Positions 27,381 through 36,797 of a DNA stretch of 64,000 nucleotides are shown piece after piece (position 1 is the first letter of the stretch; the number at the start of each line of letters is the position of its first letter). This stretch comes from Prolixibacteraceae bacterium (lineage in GTDB: Bacteria > Bacteroidota > Bacteroidia > Bacteroidales > Prolixibacteraceae), in the NCBI GenBank assembly GCA_028282195.1, contig JANQII010000223.1, forward strand, positions 1 through 64,000, read 5' to 3'. Under the pieces are notes generated by a model. The model saw only the letters and a list, made by a program, of their open reading frames with translations. It was not told the origin of the DNA and searched no databases. A program made the position numbers and the translations under genes.

Positions 27381-29084
27381 TTACCAGCCTGGATTTTGTT
27401 CCAGGGAAGTATTCAACAAAATTTGCCTTCTTGGGACAGGGAACAAATAGTGTTTTTGCTCAAATTTTCGGTTTTCTTCAAGAATTATTGCACCGTCAGC
27501 ATCTAAATTGAACACCATTGTACTCCATGGTTCTTCAGCTTCATACTGTGTACCTTCCCATGTAATACCCCGTACCATTTCAGGCATTTCAACTTCAGCA
27601 ATTTTCCACCTTCTTAAATCAACTCTTCTGTTTGTTTCCATAAATAACTCAATATTTCTTTCCCTGCGTATTTCAGTTCTCATATCAAGTCCATTTGCAG
27701 CAACAAATGCATTGGTTAAATGTGGCATTCCAACCCTGTCCCTTAATTTATTGATTGACAGGTTTAGGTCATCATCATTAATTTCCCCTGCCAATTCATA
27801 GGTTGCCTCGGCATATACCAGGTAGATTTCTGCCAGCCTTATAACCGGAAAACTAAGTGCATTCCCATTTACTTCCTGCTTGAATTTCTTTGGCAAATAA
27901 CCCGTAGTTGTACGTGTTCCTATTTCCACTTCATAAATCCTACCATTTGCTGTAGGATTTGCCCAATCACGATTATTAGGACCTAAGTTATTGGACCAAA
28001 ACCTTGTGAAAGGTTTAATCAAAATCTGGGTCATTCGAGGATCGCGGTTCTCATACTCACTTGTAATTAAATCACGTCCCTGAAATAAAGATGATTTATC
28101 AATAGGAAGGCCATCTTCACACAAAAACATATCAGCGAACTTTTTAGTAGGATTAGAGTGGTTTTCACCAAATAACGCAGCAACCCATGAGCCTCCAGGA
28201 GAAATATCCTGATCCCTTCTACGCATCAAGATATATTCTTTATTATCTGCCAATGTAAGGTCTGCAGGGTTTGTTTTAATTGAACCTTGTAAAATGAACC
28301 CAAAACGATAGCTGGCATCACCCAATTTATCCCGGTGATCAAATAACTCATAATTATCGTCATTCATAACTGCTGAAGCCATGTCTTTCGCTAATTGCAA
28401 ATACCCATCTGTGCCACCGGTATTGTGAAATTTTGCCCAGGTACCCGCATGTAAAGCAGCACGGGCTAACAAACCTTGAGCTGCTGCTTTAGTTACCCTG
28501 CCTTCATCACCAGATGCTAATTGATCTTTTGCAGGTAGGTCAGGAATTGCCAAAGTTAACAGTCCTTTTATATGGTCCATCACTTCCTCTTGTGTGTTAC
28601 GTGAACCGTACAATTCAGGGCTTTCCAATGTTAAAACTTCAGTAATTATAGGAACACCACCAAACCTCACCATGGCAAAATAGTATTTCATCGCCATAAA
28701 AAAGCGAATTTCAGCCAGATATGGTTTTGCTTCTTCTTTTACTTTCTCATCAGTTAACGCATCATATTTTTCGATGGCTATTAGTCCAGCCCTAATATTA
28801 TCATAAGTGTTGTTCCAAACATCATCTGTTTCAGGTGCGATCCAACTGCCATTGGCTATCTCATTAAATCCAATACCGATAGAAAGATCTGCCTGATCAT
28901 GGACAGTAGTTAACTCGGGCAACTGATGATAAAAATCAGTAGCATATAACTTGTAATCGTTAGCAGTTACAAAAAAGGTCTCTTCACTTATTTGATCTAA
29001 CGGGTGAAGATCCAAATCTTTTTCACACGATGTTAGTATAAAAACGACTAACAGTGTTATGTTTAAATATTTAATATTTCTCAT
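27381..29084 (-). CDS. SusD/RagB-family outer-membrane lipoprotein
   Basis: A 567-aa surface glycan-binding lipoprotein that caps the SusC transporter. The signal peptide ends at the lipobox LTSC with EKDLDLHPLDQISEETFF just after, typical of SusD. TPR-like helices (IRAGLIAIEKYDALTD, AEIRFFMAMKYYFAMVRFGGVPIITEVL) and the C-terminal RagB block follow (FPVIRLAEIYLVYAEATYELAG, NKLRDRVGMPHL, IRRERNIELFMETNRRVDLRRWKIAE). The end KHYLFPVPRRQILLNTSLEQNPGW is canonical. It starts 10 nt after its SusC partner and is co-transcribed with it. It resembles the second SusD (36798) closely in places, indicating paralogous systems. Confidence 0.97.
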   Translation of the reverse strand: MRNIKYLNITLLVVFILTSCEKDLDLHPLDQISEETFFVTANDYKLYATDFYHQLPELTTVHDQADLSIGIGFNEIANGSWIAPETDDVWNNTYDNIRAGLIAIEKYDALTDEKVKEEAKPYLAEIRFFMAMKYYFAMVRFGGVPIITEVLTLESPELYGSRNTQEEVMDHIKGLLTLAIPDLPAKDQLASGDEGRVTKAAAQGLLARAALHAGTWAKFHNTGGTDGYLQLAKDMASAVMNDDNYELFDHRDKLGDASYRFGFILQGSIKTNPADLTLADNKEYILMRRRDQDISPGGSWVAALFGENHSNPTKKFADMFLCEDGLPIDKSSLFQGRDLITSEYENRDPRMTQILIKPFTRFWSNNLGPNNRDWANPTANGRIYEVEIGTRTTTGYLPKKFKQEVNGNALSFPVIRLAEIYLVYAEATYELAGEINDDDLNLSINKLRDRVGMPHLTNAFVAANGLDMRTEIRRERNIELFMETNRRVDLRRWKIAEVEMPEMVRGITWEGTQYEAEEPWSTMVFNLDADGAIILEENRKFEQKHYLFPVPRRQILLNTSLEQNPGW

Positions 29085-29094
29085 TACTAATCAT

Positions 29095-32000
29095 TTAAAA
29101 AGTTAAATCAAGACCCAATGAAAATGAGCGTGAAAATGGAGTAAACTGAGCCACAAATGGTCTTTCAGGATCAGAGTATTTAGGTATGTTTTGAAGCTCA
29201 AACAAATCAAAACCACTAAAATAAACCCTGCAATTATCCACTTTAATTTTATTAACCCAATGTTTTGGTAATGTATATCCCAGTGTTAAAGATTTTAGCC
29301 TTAAGTATTTGTTATTGTACAACTCATAAGGAGCGTCAGAGTGCTGATAGTAATTCCACCAGTTTATCCCGCCATTCGCTGTCAGCCTTGGATAAAACGC
29401 GTCCGTACGGTCTTCTGTCCAGGTTTTGCCATAGTAGCGCACCTCGGGCATTCTCCACCATCCGCCACCTAAAGGTGCTTCACCGTCAGTTACCATCCAT
29501 TTGCCTACTCCTTGCAACGTTGCAGAAAAATCAAAATTTTTGTACGAACAGTTAATAATAGCACCAAGTTGGTATCTTTGATTATTATTGGCTAAAGCAA
29601 CCATATCCCCGCCTTCCGGATCTTCAGGATTGTATAATCTCCTTTCCAGTTGACCGTCTCCGTCCAAGTCCAGGAACCTGGAATCACCTACACGTAAATT
29701 ACCCGGAACACCTTCAATTTGCTTGTATGCATCCAGCTCTGTTTCATTTTGGATATGGCCGTCATATTTAAATGCAAACAAAGTTCCAGGTGAATAACCT
29801 TCAACAAAATCATTCCACCCGTAATCTGCAATTTGGTCATCTTCCAAACTGGTTACTTTTGCTTTATTATCACTGAAAACAAATTGTACATCGTAATTAA
29901 AGTCCCCCATCTTATCTTTCCAGTTAATATTTAATTCATAACCTTTAACCTCCAGGGTACCACCATTTACCGTAGGTGGTGTAGCCCCAAGTACTTCGGG
30001 AAACTCCCTACCCACCAACATGTCTTCAGTAGTTTTAATAAAGTAATCGGCAGTTACGCTAAGCCTGTTATCCAGAAAATAGGCATCAATACCAATGTTT
30101 TGTGTTTTAATGGTTTCCCATGTCCTGGTCTTACTTGTCATTGCCCCCATCCAAGCACCCAGTGCCCTGGACGGTGAGCTATACGAACCTAACGGATAAA
30201 CATTTCCGGTATTAACCAATGAAAAATGTTCATAAAGGCCTTCAAGGTTATTCTGGTTACCTAGCTCACCATAACTAGCCCTTAACTTTAAATAATTAAA
30301 TACATTTTTTGTACTACTCATAAAATCTTCCTCGGTTAATGTCCAACCTGCGGATATACCGGGAAAACTTCCCCATCGATGACCATCTGCAAACTTACTT
30401 GATCCATCATAGCGCATAATTGCTTCAAGAAAATATTTATTCGAGTAGTTATAGCTAAAACGACCGAAATAGGAATCAATCGCCCAGTCACTAGCGAATT
30501 CCTCAATCCAGCGTTTCTCGGGATTACCAATGTTCATAACAGGTAATGTTGGTGTGATCAAATCAGATACAGAAGCTTCAAATCCCCTTCTCCAGGTCTC
30601 TTCATGTGAACCACCAATCATTACATCAAAATGGTGTTTTTCAATGCTCTTTTTATAGTTTGCATAGAGATTAACCACTTGCTGGGTATGCTTATGATAT
30701 TTGGAGCCAACAGCAGCATCTTCCGGCCTCCTGTTTTGTGAGAGCCATACGTTATCCCATGAGTAAGATGAGAAATGCTTCGTTTGCCATGCCACATCAA
30801 AGAAATCCAGGAATAAACTATATTGTCCTTTAACTTCCAGTCCTTCCAAAGGTTTCATAGTAAATTCAAAGGTTGGCCTTATACGATAGTTTTCTATATA
30901 TTCATTACCATTCTTTTCAAGCCAGGCCCGTGGTGTCCTAAAATCGCCACCACCAAAACCATAGGTATTTCCGGCAGGGTTAAATGGAACCTGCGAAGTC
31001 CAGGTATTTTCGATTGTCCAATAAAAACGCCCCCAACTGGTACTTTCCAATTCTGTTGGCCTCACCAGATCTCTTTTCTCTAAATAAAAATTAGCACCAA
31101 CATTTAACCAGTCTCCAATATCATAGCTATACTTGGCCCTGGTAAAGTATTTTTTGTGCTCGTTTTCACCAAAGTTTAGCATTGATTCCTCTTTCAAATA
31201 TCCTACTGAAAGGAAGTAATTTGACCTTTCGGTTGCTCCCGATACGCTGAAATCATGCTTCTGACTTAACGCGCTTCCGAAGATGTAATCCCACCAATCA
31301 AAATGGGTTAATAAAATATCCGGAGTGTCAGGGAACGGGCCTTTGGCTGTTTGTGTACCATCCAGTTTGTAAGGATAGTTCTTCGCCAAATCCGCAAATC
31401 TGTGATTAATGATCCCATCACTTGTCCAAGCGTCAACCGACATCTCAATCATTTGGTTTAAGTCTACTTTTTCAGGCATTTTTGCAGGAACCCTCAAAGC
31501 AAAATTATTTGTATACCGGAACTTAGGCTTTCCTTTTTTACCATTTTTTGTGGTGACCAATATTACACCTCCTGCAGCTCTTGCACCATAAATAGCAGCC
31601 TGGGCATCTTTCAATACGGTTATGTTTTCAACATCTGCGGGGTTCAGGTTACTTAATCCAAGAGCACTGGTGAAACTCTGGGGAATCCCATCAACAATAA
31701 CAAGCACCCCCGGATCTTTACGGGAAGTAATACCACGCAACTGAATACCCTGCCCTTCATCTCCAATCGAGCCACCCCCCCTGGTTATTTGCAGTCCGGG
31801 TATAATACCTTGCAATGAATTAATAACACTTGGTTGTGGTTTATCCTCCAATACATCACTGGAAACAGTAGATACAGCACCTGTTAGTGTAGCTTTTGAT
31901 TTCGTTCCGTAACCAATTGCAACAACTTCTTCGATACCAATAGCATCTTCTTCCATTACAATATTAAATGAAGATTGGTTAGCAGTCTCAACTTCCTGGG

Positions 32001-32571
32001 TCCTCATCCCTACAAATGAGAAAACCAATGTTGCATCGGCAGGTACACCAACCAGGTTAAATTTACCGTCAAAATCAGTAATCGTTCCGGTTGTTGTCCC
32101 CTTAATAATAATTGAAACTCCGGGTAATGGCTCTCCTGAAGAATCAGTAACATTACCTTCAATATTCTTTTGCTGTCTCTGAGATTTTGAGTTATTAATC
32201 AGTCCTTCTTTAGGTGAAATTAGGATCAGATTGTCCTCCATAACTTCATAGCTTACATTACGTCCTTCAAAGATCTCATCAAGAATATCTTCAACACGTG
32301 CTCCATCCACATCAACTGAAACCGTACGTTCCACATCAATTTGTTCCCGTAAATAAAAGAACCGGAAATTACTTGACTCCTCAATTTCTTTAAGAACATC
32401 AGCAACTTGTTTGTTCTCAATTTTGAAATTGAATTTTGTTGACTGTGAATACACCGTGGCAGAAACCTGCATTAGGCAGACCAATAAAATAATTGTTGTC
32501 AATTTCATAACCCGCAACAGTTTTTTGACCTTTCTACAATGCAGAAAGGCAATTAATTCCATTTTTTTCAT
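29095..32571 (-). CDS. SusC/RagA TonB-dependent transporter with STN domain
   Basis: A 1158-aa outer-membrane glycan importer. The long signal peptide (MKLTTIILLVCLMQVSATVYSQS) is followed by an STN signalling domain (FKIENKQVADVLKEIEESSNFRFFYL, about 45-125). Then come the carboxypeptidase-regulatory-like sandwich (GNVTDSSGEPLPGVSIIIKGTTTGTITDFDGKF) and the plug (AIGYGTKSKATLTGAVSTVSSD). A 22-strand barrel ends SFSLGLDLTF. The STN domain fits regulation through the FecR anti-sigma factor and ECF sigma factor encoded just upstream: substrate-loaded transporter signals to release the sigma factor. Confidence 0.97.
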   Translation of the reverse strand: MKKMELIAFLHCRKVKKLLRVMKLTTIILLVCLMQVSATVYSQSTKFNFKIENKQVADVLKEIEESSNFRFFYLREQIDVERTVSVDVDGARVEDILDEIFEGRNVSYEVMEDNLILISPKEGLINNSKSQRQQKNIEGNVTDSSGEPLPGVSIIIKGTTTGTITDFDGKFNLVGVPADATLVFSFVGMRTQEVETANQSSFNIVMEEDAIGIEEVVAIGYGTKSKATLTGAVSTVSSDVLEDKPQPSVINSLQGIIPGLQITRGGGSIGDEGQGIQLRGITSRKDPGVLVIVDGIPQSFTSALGLSNLNPADVENITVLKDAQAAIYGARAAGGVILVTTKNGKKGKPKFRYTNNFALRVPAKMPEKVDLNQMIEMSVDAWTSDGIINHRFADLAKNYPYKLDGTQTAKGPFPDTPDILLTHFDWWDYIFGSALSQKHDFSVSGATERSNYFLSVGYLKEESMLNFGENEHKKYFTRAKYSYDIGDWLNVGANFYLEKRDLVRPTELESTSWGRFYWTIENTWTSQVPFNPAGNTYGFGGGDFRTPRAWLEKNGNEYIENYRIRPTFEFTMKPLEGLEVKGQYSLFLDFFDVAWQTKHFSSYSWDNVWLSQNRRPEDAAVGSKYHKHTQQVVNLYANYKKSIEKHHFDVMIGGSHEETWRRGFEASVSDLITPTLPVMNIGNPEKRWIEEFASDWAIDSYFGRFSYNYSNKYFLEAIMRYDGSSKFADGHRWGSFPGISAGWTLTEEDFMSSTKNVFNYLKLRASYGELGNQNNLEGLYEHFSLVNTGNVYPLGSYSSPSRALGAWMGAMTSKTRTWETIKTQNIGIDAYFLDNRLSVTADYFIKTTEDMLVGREFPEVLGATPPTVNGGTLEVKGYELNINWKDKMGDFNYDVQFVFSDNKAKVTSLEDDQIADYGWNDFVEGYSPGTLFAFKYDGHIQNETELDAYKQIEGVPGNLRVGDSRFLDLDGDGQLERRLYNPEDPEGGDMVALANNNQRYQLGAIINCSYKNFDFSATLQGVGKWMVTDGEAPLGGGWWRMPEVRYYGKTWTEDRTDAFYPRLTANGGINWWNYYQHSDAPYELYNNKYLRLKSLTLGYTLPKHWVNKIKVDNCRVYFSGFDLFELQNIPKYSDPERPFVAQFTPFSRSFSLGLDLTF

Positions 32572-32706
32572 AAATTTGAAATGTTTTGATTAATAGTAAG
32601 ATTAGGTGTTTACACCTATAATTTTCGAAACATGAAGCCGGTTGGTGTGCCCTCACTTTCCGGCTTTTCATTTAGCATCTTTAGATCATATATTTCCTCC
32701 TATTGT

Positions 32707-33711
32707 TTAATTAGATTTTACGACGATTTTTTGACCGATTACCTCATAATCGAGAGGTAACGTTCTTTTTAAAAGATTTAATATCTCGAAGATTGATTCA
32801 TTTTTAATAGTGCAGTCAACATGCAGCCCCAATATTTGCTCATCTTTTAATTCGATATCAACACCGTACTTGCGTTCCAGAATAATGACAAAATCTTTTA
32901 AACTCATATTCACCAAAATGAGCTTATTCTCTTTCCATGATGTATACCATTCCGTATTCACTTTTTTTAATGTAAGTTCTTTTGAGCTTTTCGTATAGGA
33001 AAGTTGCTCTCCCGGTTTAAGCTGAACCTCTTCCTTTAAGTTAAGTTTCTTTGTTGAACCAATTTTGATACTTCCTTCCTCCAGGGTAGTAACCACCTCA
33101 TCGTCATCGCTATAAGCTTTTACATTGAATTTGGTTCCCAATACATTCACCACGTAGTATGGGGTTTGTACTATAAATGGCTTTCCATCTTGTTTGGCCA
33201 CATCAAACCAAGCCTCTCCTTCAAGGAAAACCTCGCGATTTCCATCTTCGCCATTGATACTGTATTTAATTCTGGAATCAGAGTTAAGCATTATGGTAGT
33301 TCCATCCGGCAACTGCATCTCTGAAACTGATCCTTTGGGGGAGAATGCTGTATAATATACAGGTTGAGGATCTTTTTGCATTAAGCTATTTGCAGCTATA
33401 CCAATAAATACTCCAATAACTAATGCTGCCGCAATACGATATACAAGCTGACGATATCTAAATACAAAAGATTTTTGATGAAACTCGTCCTGCAAAATTT
33501 TTCCGGCTGCTGTAGCATACATTCGATTTACCTGGGTTTCATCCAATATTACATCAGAACTCGTTTCTTCCCAGTCTTCCACAATTTTATCTTTCACATT
33601 CGAAAACAACTTATCATCTTTAAACCATCTTTTTATGGTGAGATAGTCCCTAAGAGAATATACACCTTCAAAATATCGTTTCAGAATTTTATCATTATTT
33701 CTATTTCCCAT
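32707..33711 (-). CDS. FecR-family anti-sigma factor
   Basis: A 334-aa inner-membrane signal relay. A cytoplasmic N-terminal anti-sigma region is followed by one TM helix (IAAALVIGVFIGIAANSL, about residues 91-108) and the periplasmic FecR domain (MQLPDGTTIMLNSDSRIKYSINGEDGNREVFLEGEAWFDVAKQDGKPFIVQT, NVLGTKFNVKAYSDD). The DUF4974 C-terminal domain carries NMSLKDFVIILERKYGVDIELKDEQILGL, the part that meets the STN domain of SusC. It lies 135 nt upstream of its SusC and downstream of the sigma gene. Confidence 0.96.
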   Translation of the reverse strand: MGNRNNDKILKRYFEGVYSLRDYLTIKRWFKDDKLFSNVKDKIVEDWEETSSDVILDETQVNRMYATAAGKILQDEFHQKSFVFRYRQLVYRIAAALVIGVFIGIAANSLMQKDPQPVYYTAFSPKGSVSEMQLPDGTTIMLNSDSRIKYSINGEDGNREVFLEGEAWFDVAKQDGKPFIVQTPYYVVNVLGTKFNVKAYSDDDEVVTTLEEGSIKIGSTKKLNLKEEVQLKPGEQLSYTKSSKELTLKKVNTEWYTSWKENKLILVNMSLKDFVIILERKYGVDIELKDEQILGLHVDCTIKNESIFEILNLLKRTLPLDYEVIGQKIVVKSN

Positions 33712-33928
33712 CTAATCACATTATTTAATGTAAGACTATGACCATCGTTGATTCACTAATTTGGATGTTTTTATAATCTACATCGAAAGATTTGGAAAAA
33801 CCCTAGGTGGGGAGAAGTATTTTTTCAATGAAAAAATGCAATTTAAATATCGAAACAAAACTTAAAATCTGGAATTAAGACAATTACAGAGAGGGAGAGA
33901 GAGTGTGTGAATCAAGAGTTGTGTTTTC

Positions 33929-34543
33929 TTAGCTAATTGGATTATCCAACTTAAATTTACGAAACAAGCAGAAAAGATCGAGGAAGTTAGTCCCTATACA
34001 CTGAAACTCTTTTCTCAGGAATTTCATTGCTTCTGCTACATGATACTCCACTGTTTTAACTGTTATATTTAATTCGCTGGCAATATCTTTGGCTGTTGAC
34101 CCTTCAATTTTGTTTTTATGAAAAACTAACTGCCGTTTAGGTGGCATTTGTTTAATTAGCATTTCCAGTCTGGAGACAAGCTCCTCAAATCTACTTTCTT
34201 CGCTGTATTTTGTTGATTCATTAGACAATTCTATTAATAACTCATCTCTCAGTTCATTATCTTTTGAAATCGAATTAAAATGTTGCCGGATTAGATTTAA
34301 GGCAATGGTTATAAGGTAAGACTTAAAGGAACCGGAAATATTTATTTGGGCTTTTCTGTTCCAAACTTTAACAAAGGTTTCCTGCACAACATCTTCGGCT
34401 TCATCTTTTGATTTCAAATAGTTGTATGAAAAGCGATACAAAACAGGGCTATACATTTCGAATAACTGCCTAAAGCATGCATGATCACCTTGTATCATTC
34501 CTTTTATCAATAGCTTTTCATTATCCTTTTTATTCAAAATCAT
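33929..34543 (-). CDS. ECF sigma-70 factor
   Basis: I start at the ATG at 34543 (MILNKKDNEKLLIKGMIQGD) because the longer track ORF adds a hydrophobic extension unlike the family. The length is then 204 aa. Region 2 is visible as LYRFSYNYLKSKDEAEDVVQETFVKVW, and region 4 as MPPKRQLVFHKNKIEGSTAKDIASELNITVKTVEYHVAEAMKFL. It is the usual cytoplasmic partner of the FecR-type protein encoded next, and should direct transcription of the first susC/susD pair. The tail after region 4 is hydrophobic and cysteine-containing (FLDLFCLFRKF). Confidence 0.95.
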   Translation of the reverse strand: MILNKKDNEKLLIKGMIQGDHACFRQLFEMYSPVLYRFSYNYLKSKDEAEDVVQETFVKVWNRKAQINISGSFKSYLITIALNLIRQHFNSISKDNELRDELLIELSNESTKYSEESRFEELVSRLEMLIKQMPPKRQLVFHKNKIEGSTAKDIASELNITVKTVEYHVAEAMKFLRKEFQCIGTNFLDLFCLFRKFKLDNPIS

Positions 34544-34951
34544 ATGCTTGCAGCTAAATAACCAGTAAAGGACGGATAAAATTTTAACAACAAATGTACT
34601 CAAATTATGCTGAAAAGTATCTAAATCTTATTTTTCACAAATTAAGTATTAATACTATTATGTGCACAAAAGAAGTCTATTTTTTCGAATACCGAATCTT
34701 TAAACTTCTTTTCTTTTTGTGTAAGAATTCTTTTCTTCTGATACAATGAACTACCCCACCGCAAGCAGGCGGGGCACCAGCTAATGAATTATCATATTAT
34801 CGTCCCAAAGAACGGGGAACCTCCCGATAGGGATGGCAAGTTAAAACCCAAAGATCCCGCGCACTGTGATCAGGATCGGTCTGGTTTAGCGAATTTCAGT
34901 TCTCCGGCGGCTGCCGGATCCTGAAATCATAGTCTCACTGATTTAACGACC
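34544..34951. other. intergenic region with GC-rich palindromes, no gene
   Basis: A 408-bp gap upstream of the sigma gene. About 34740-34940 is locally GC-rich against an AT-rich background. It contains an imperfect hairpin (CCCCACCGCAAGCAGGCGGGG), a TCCCGATAGGGA-type repeat and TCCGGCGGCTGCCGGA at about 34903. This looks like accumulated small repeats rather than coding sequence. The sigma promoter presumably lies in the AT-rich part near 34600-34730. Confidence 0.5.
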
Positions 34952-36688
34952 TTAACGGTCTAATCTACTAATTGCACTAAGCCAACCTCCCGAATGGGTA
35001 ATCCAGCCTTCATCGGTAAATACATGCGGACAGTCAGTTTCCTTCTTTGGTTTTTCAACATGGAACTGGGCGTCCGACTCAAATCCGTTACAAATTGTTC
35101 CCGGTATTTTGGTCCAACTTCCAATATACTCATCCCCAATCCCGTAGATCATACTTTTTGAAACGTATCTGTCTTCTTCTAATACTCCACTGTTCAGGCC
35201 AGCTATCCATTGCAAATTACCAGTTGCTATTTTTTCAAACCTGCTGTCACCAGTATACTTTTGTAACTCCAAAGCCAAAGCTGCAGCTGAGCCATAAGCA
35301 CCGTTCATTCCATGCCATAAACCACTAAAAACCAGCAATCCTTCACCTTCATAATAACCCATGGGTAATAAATAAAATGGATTATCAGAACAGGCTGGAA
35401 GAAAGTACCCGTAAGCAAAATCTTTTATGGTTTTATCCCATTTTGAAATATCAGGATGATCCGGAAACTTTTGTACCATTTGGAGCAAAGGAATAATGTA
35501 ATGAGGAAAAGTTGCCCCTGCATCATAGCCCATATGATGGTGCTCCCATGCCTTCTCACTATGGCTGGCCGAAGCATATGCTTTAAAGTGACCGTAAAAT
35601 TTACCTTCTTTTTCATCTTTACTTATTTGGCGTTCCATTACTTTCTGAGCATACTCAGCTACCTTAACAATATCAGATAGCTCAAAAGCCACCCAGGTCA
35701 TCATAACCAAATCACGCGTTTTCCACTCAATTGGACGCACAAATCCCTCAGGCGCTCCATGGATGACTGGGTTAAAACCGTCATTTGGCTGTACTGTTCC
35801 ATGAAAATCCGTTCCTCCACAATGGTGGATCGGTCCGTTCCTATCCAGAAAACCAAAAGCATGCCTGGCACGATCCAGATATTCATTGGCTTTTTCCGGA
35901 TGAGAACTCTTCAACAACTTAGCTGCTCTCGCAAAGCATAAAGCACCTTTAGCCACATCACCGGTTATAACATTACGGTGCTTTGGCCATTCATGGATAA
36001 TCGCTCCTTTACCTTTTCCTAATTCCTCTGCCTTATCCTGACAAAAAGCAAGATAATCAAGTCCAATAAAAGCCTGTTCTTCCAATTCTTTCATTTGCCC
36101 TTCATTAATCTTGTCAGCTGAATATTCCATCAGATCAAATAAACCGATAAGCATGGTCGCATGACTATTGGTCTCGCGCAGATAACCACCACAGTCCTGC
36201 CAACCACCTCCTTCTGCATGTTCAGGTCCATGTTTTTTGTAATTGTTCTTTCGAAATTCCACACGGTGTTTTAGTTGTTCAAGAGCTACTGTTTCCCAAC
36301 TGGCATCCCATAAAAGATTACTTGCAAGCTTAAACGGTTTTGTTTGCAATTCTTTCCCATCTGCAAACCTAACAGAGCAAGTAAATTCCCCAGTATGTTT
36401 CAATTCGCTAAAATCGGCTATCCACCAATATTCACCCCATTTTTCTCCCCACAGCTGAAAAGTATCACGATAAACAACATTCTGGTATTCATCATAGATA
36501 TAAAACTGAGTGTTACTGGTTAGAAAATCTTTAGAATTATTACGGATAACTACTCGCTTCTCTCCTTCCAGATCATAACCAATCCTTGAATGAAGTAATC
36601 CGTATTGTTTTTTTTCTGCCAGACATACTCCAAATAAAAATCCTACCAGAATAAATGTCAAAATTGCTGTTCTGCTTACTTTGTTCAT
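34952..36688 (-). CDS. GH9 family glycoside hydrolase
   Basis: A 578-aa secreted enzyme (signal peptide MNKVSRTAILTFILVGFLFGVCLA). An N-terminal Ig-like CelD_N domain (LHSRIGYDLEGEKRVVIRN, YRDTFQLWGEKWGEYWWIADFSELKHTGEFTCSVR) precedes the (alpha/alpha)6 barrel. The catalytic-base motif reads GGWQDCGGYLRE where most GH9 have GGWYDAGDYGKY, so the second Asp is replaced by Gly. The region TDEGWITHSGGWLSAISRL aligns with the GH9 end motif carrying the acid Glu. Non-cellulase specificity is likely. It lies downstream of the second SusD, so it probably belongs to that system. Confidence 0.88.
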   Translation of the reverse strand: MNKVSRTAILTFILVGFLFGVCLAEKKQYGLLHSRIGYDLEGEKRVVIRNNSKDFLTSNTQFYIYDEYQNVVYRDTFQLWGEKWGEYWWIADFSELKHTGEFTCSVRFADGKELQTKPFKLASNLLWDASWETVALEQLKHRVEFRKNNYKKHGPEHAEGGGWQDCGGYLRETNSHATMLIGLFDLMEYSADKINEGQMKELEEQAFIGLDYLAFCQDKAEELGKGKGAIIHEWPKHRNVITGDVAKGALCFARAAKLLKSSHPEKANEYLDRARHAFGFLDRNGPIHHCGGTDFHGTVQPNDGFNPVIHGAPEGFVRPIEWKTRDLVMMTWVAFELSDIVKVAEYAQKVMERQISKDEKEGKFYGHFKAYASASHSEKAWEHHHMGYDAGATFPHYIIPLLQMVQKFPDHPDISKWDKTIKDFAYGYFLPACSDNPFYLLPMGYYEGEGLLVFSGLWHGMNGAYGSAAALALELQKYTGDSRFEKIATGNLQWIAGLNSGVLEEDRYVSKSMIYGIGDEYIGSWTKIPGTICNGFESDAQFHVEKPKKETDCPHVFTDEGWITHSGGWLSAISRLDR

Positions 36689-36797
36689 TTTAATTTACAA
36701 TAATTGATTTCCATAACTAATCATACAACTTCCTGCTATAAAAGGACATAAAGGTGCATCAGCAACTGATACACCTTAAAAGACTTTTTATAATGCT

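Noticed and set aside
33888-33910. GA-rich simple repeat before the sigma gene
   Set aside because: It is a short purine run without clear unit structure; not enough to call a functional repeat.
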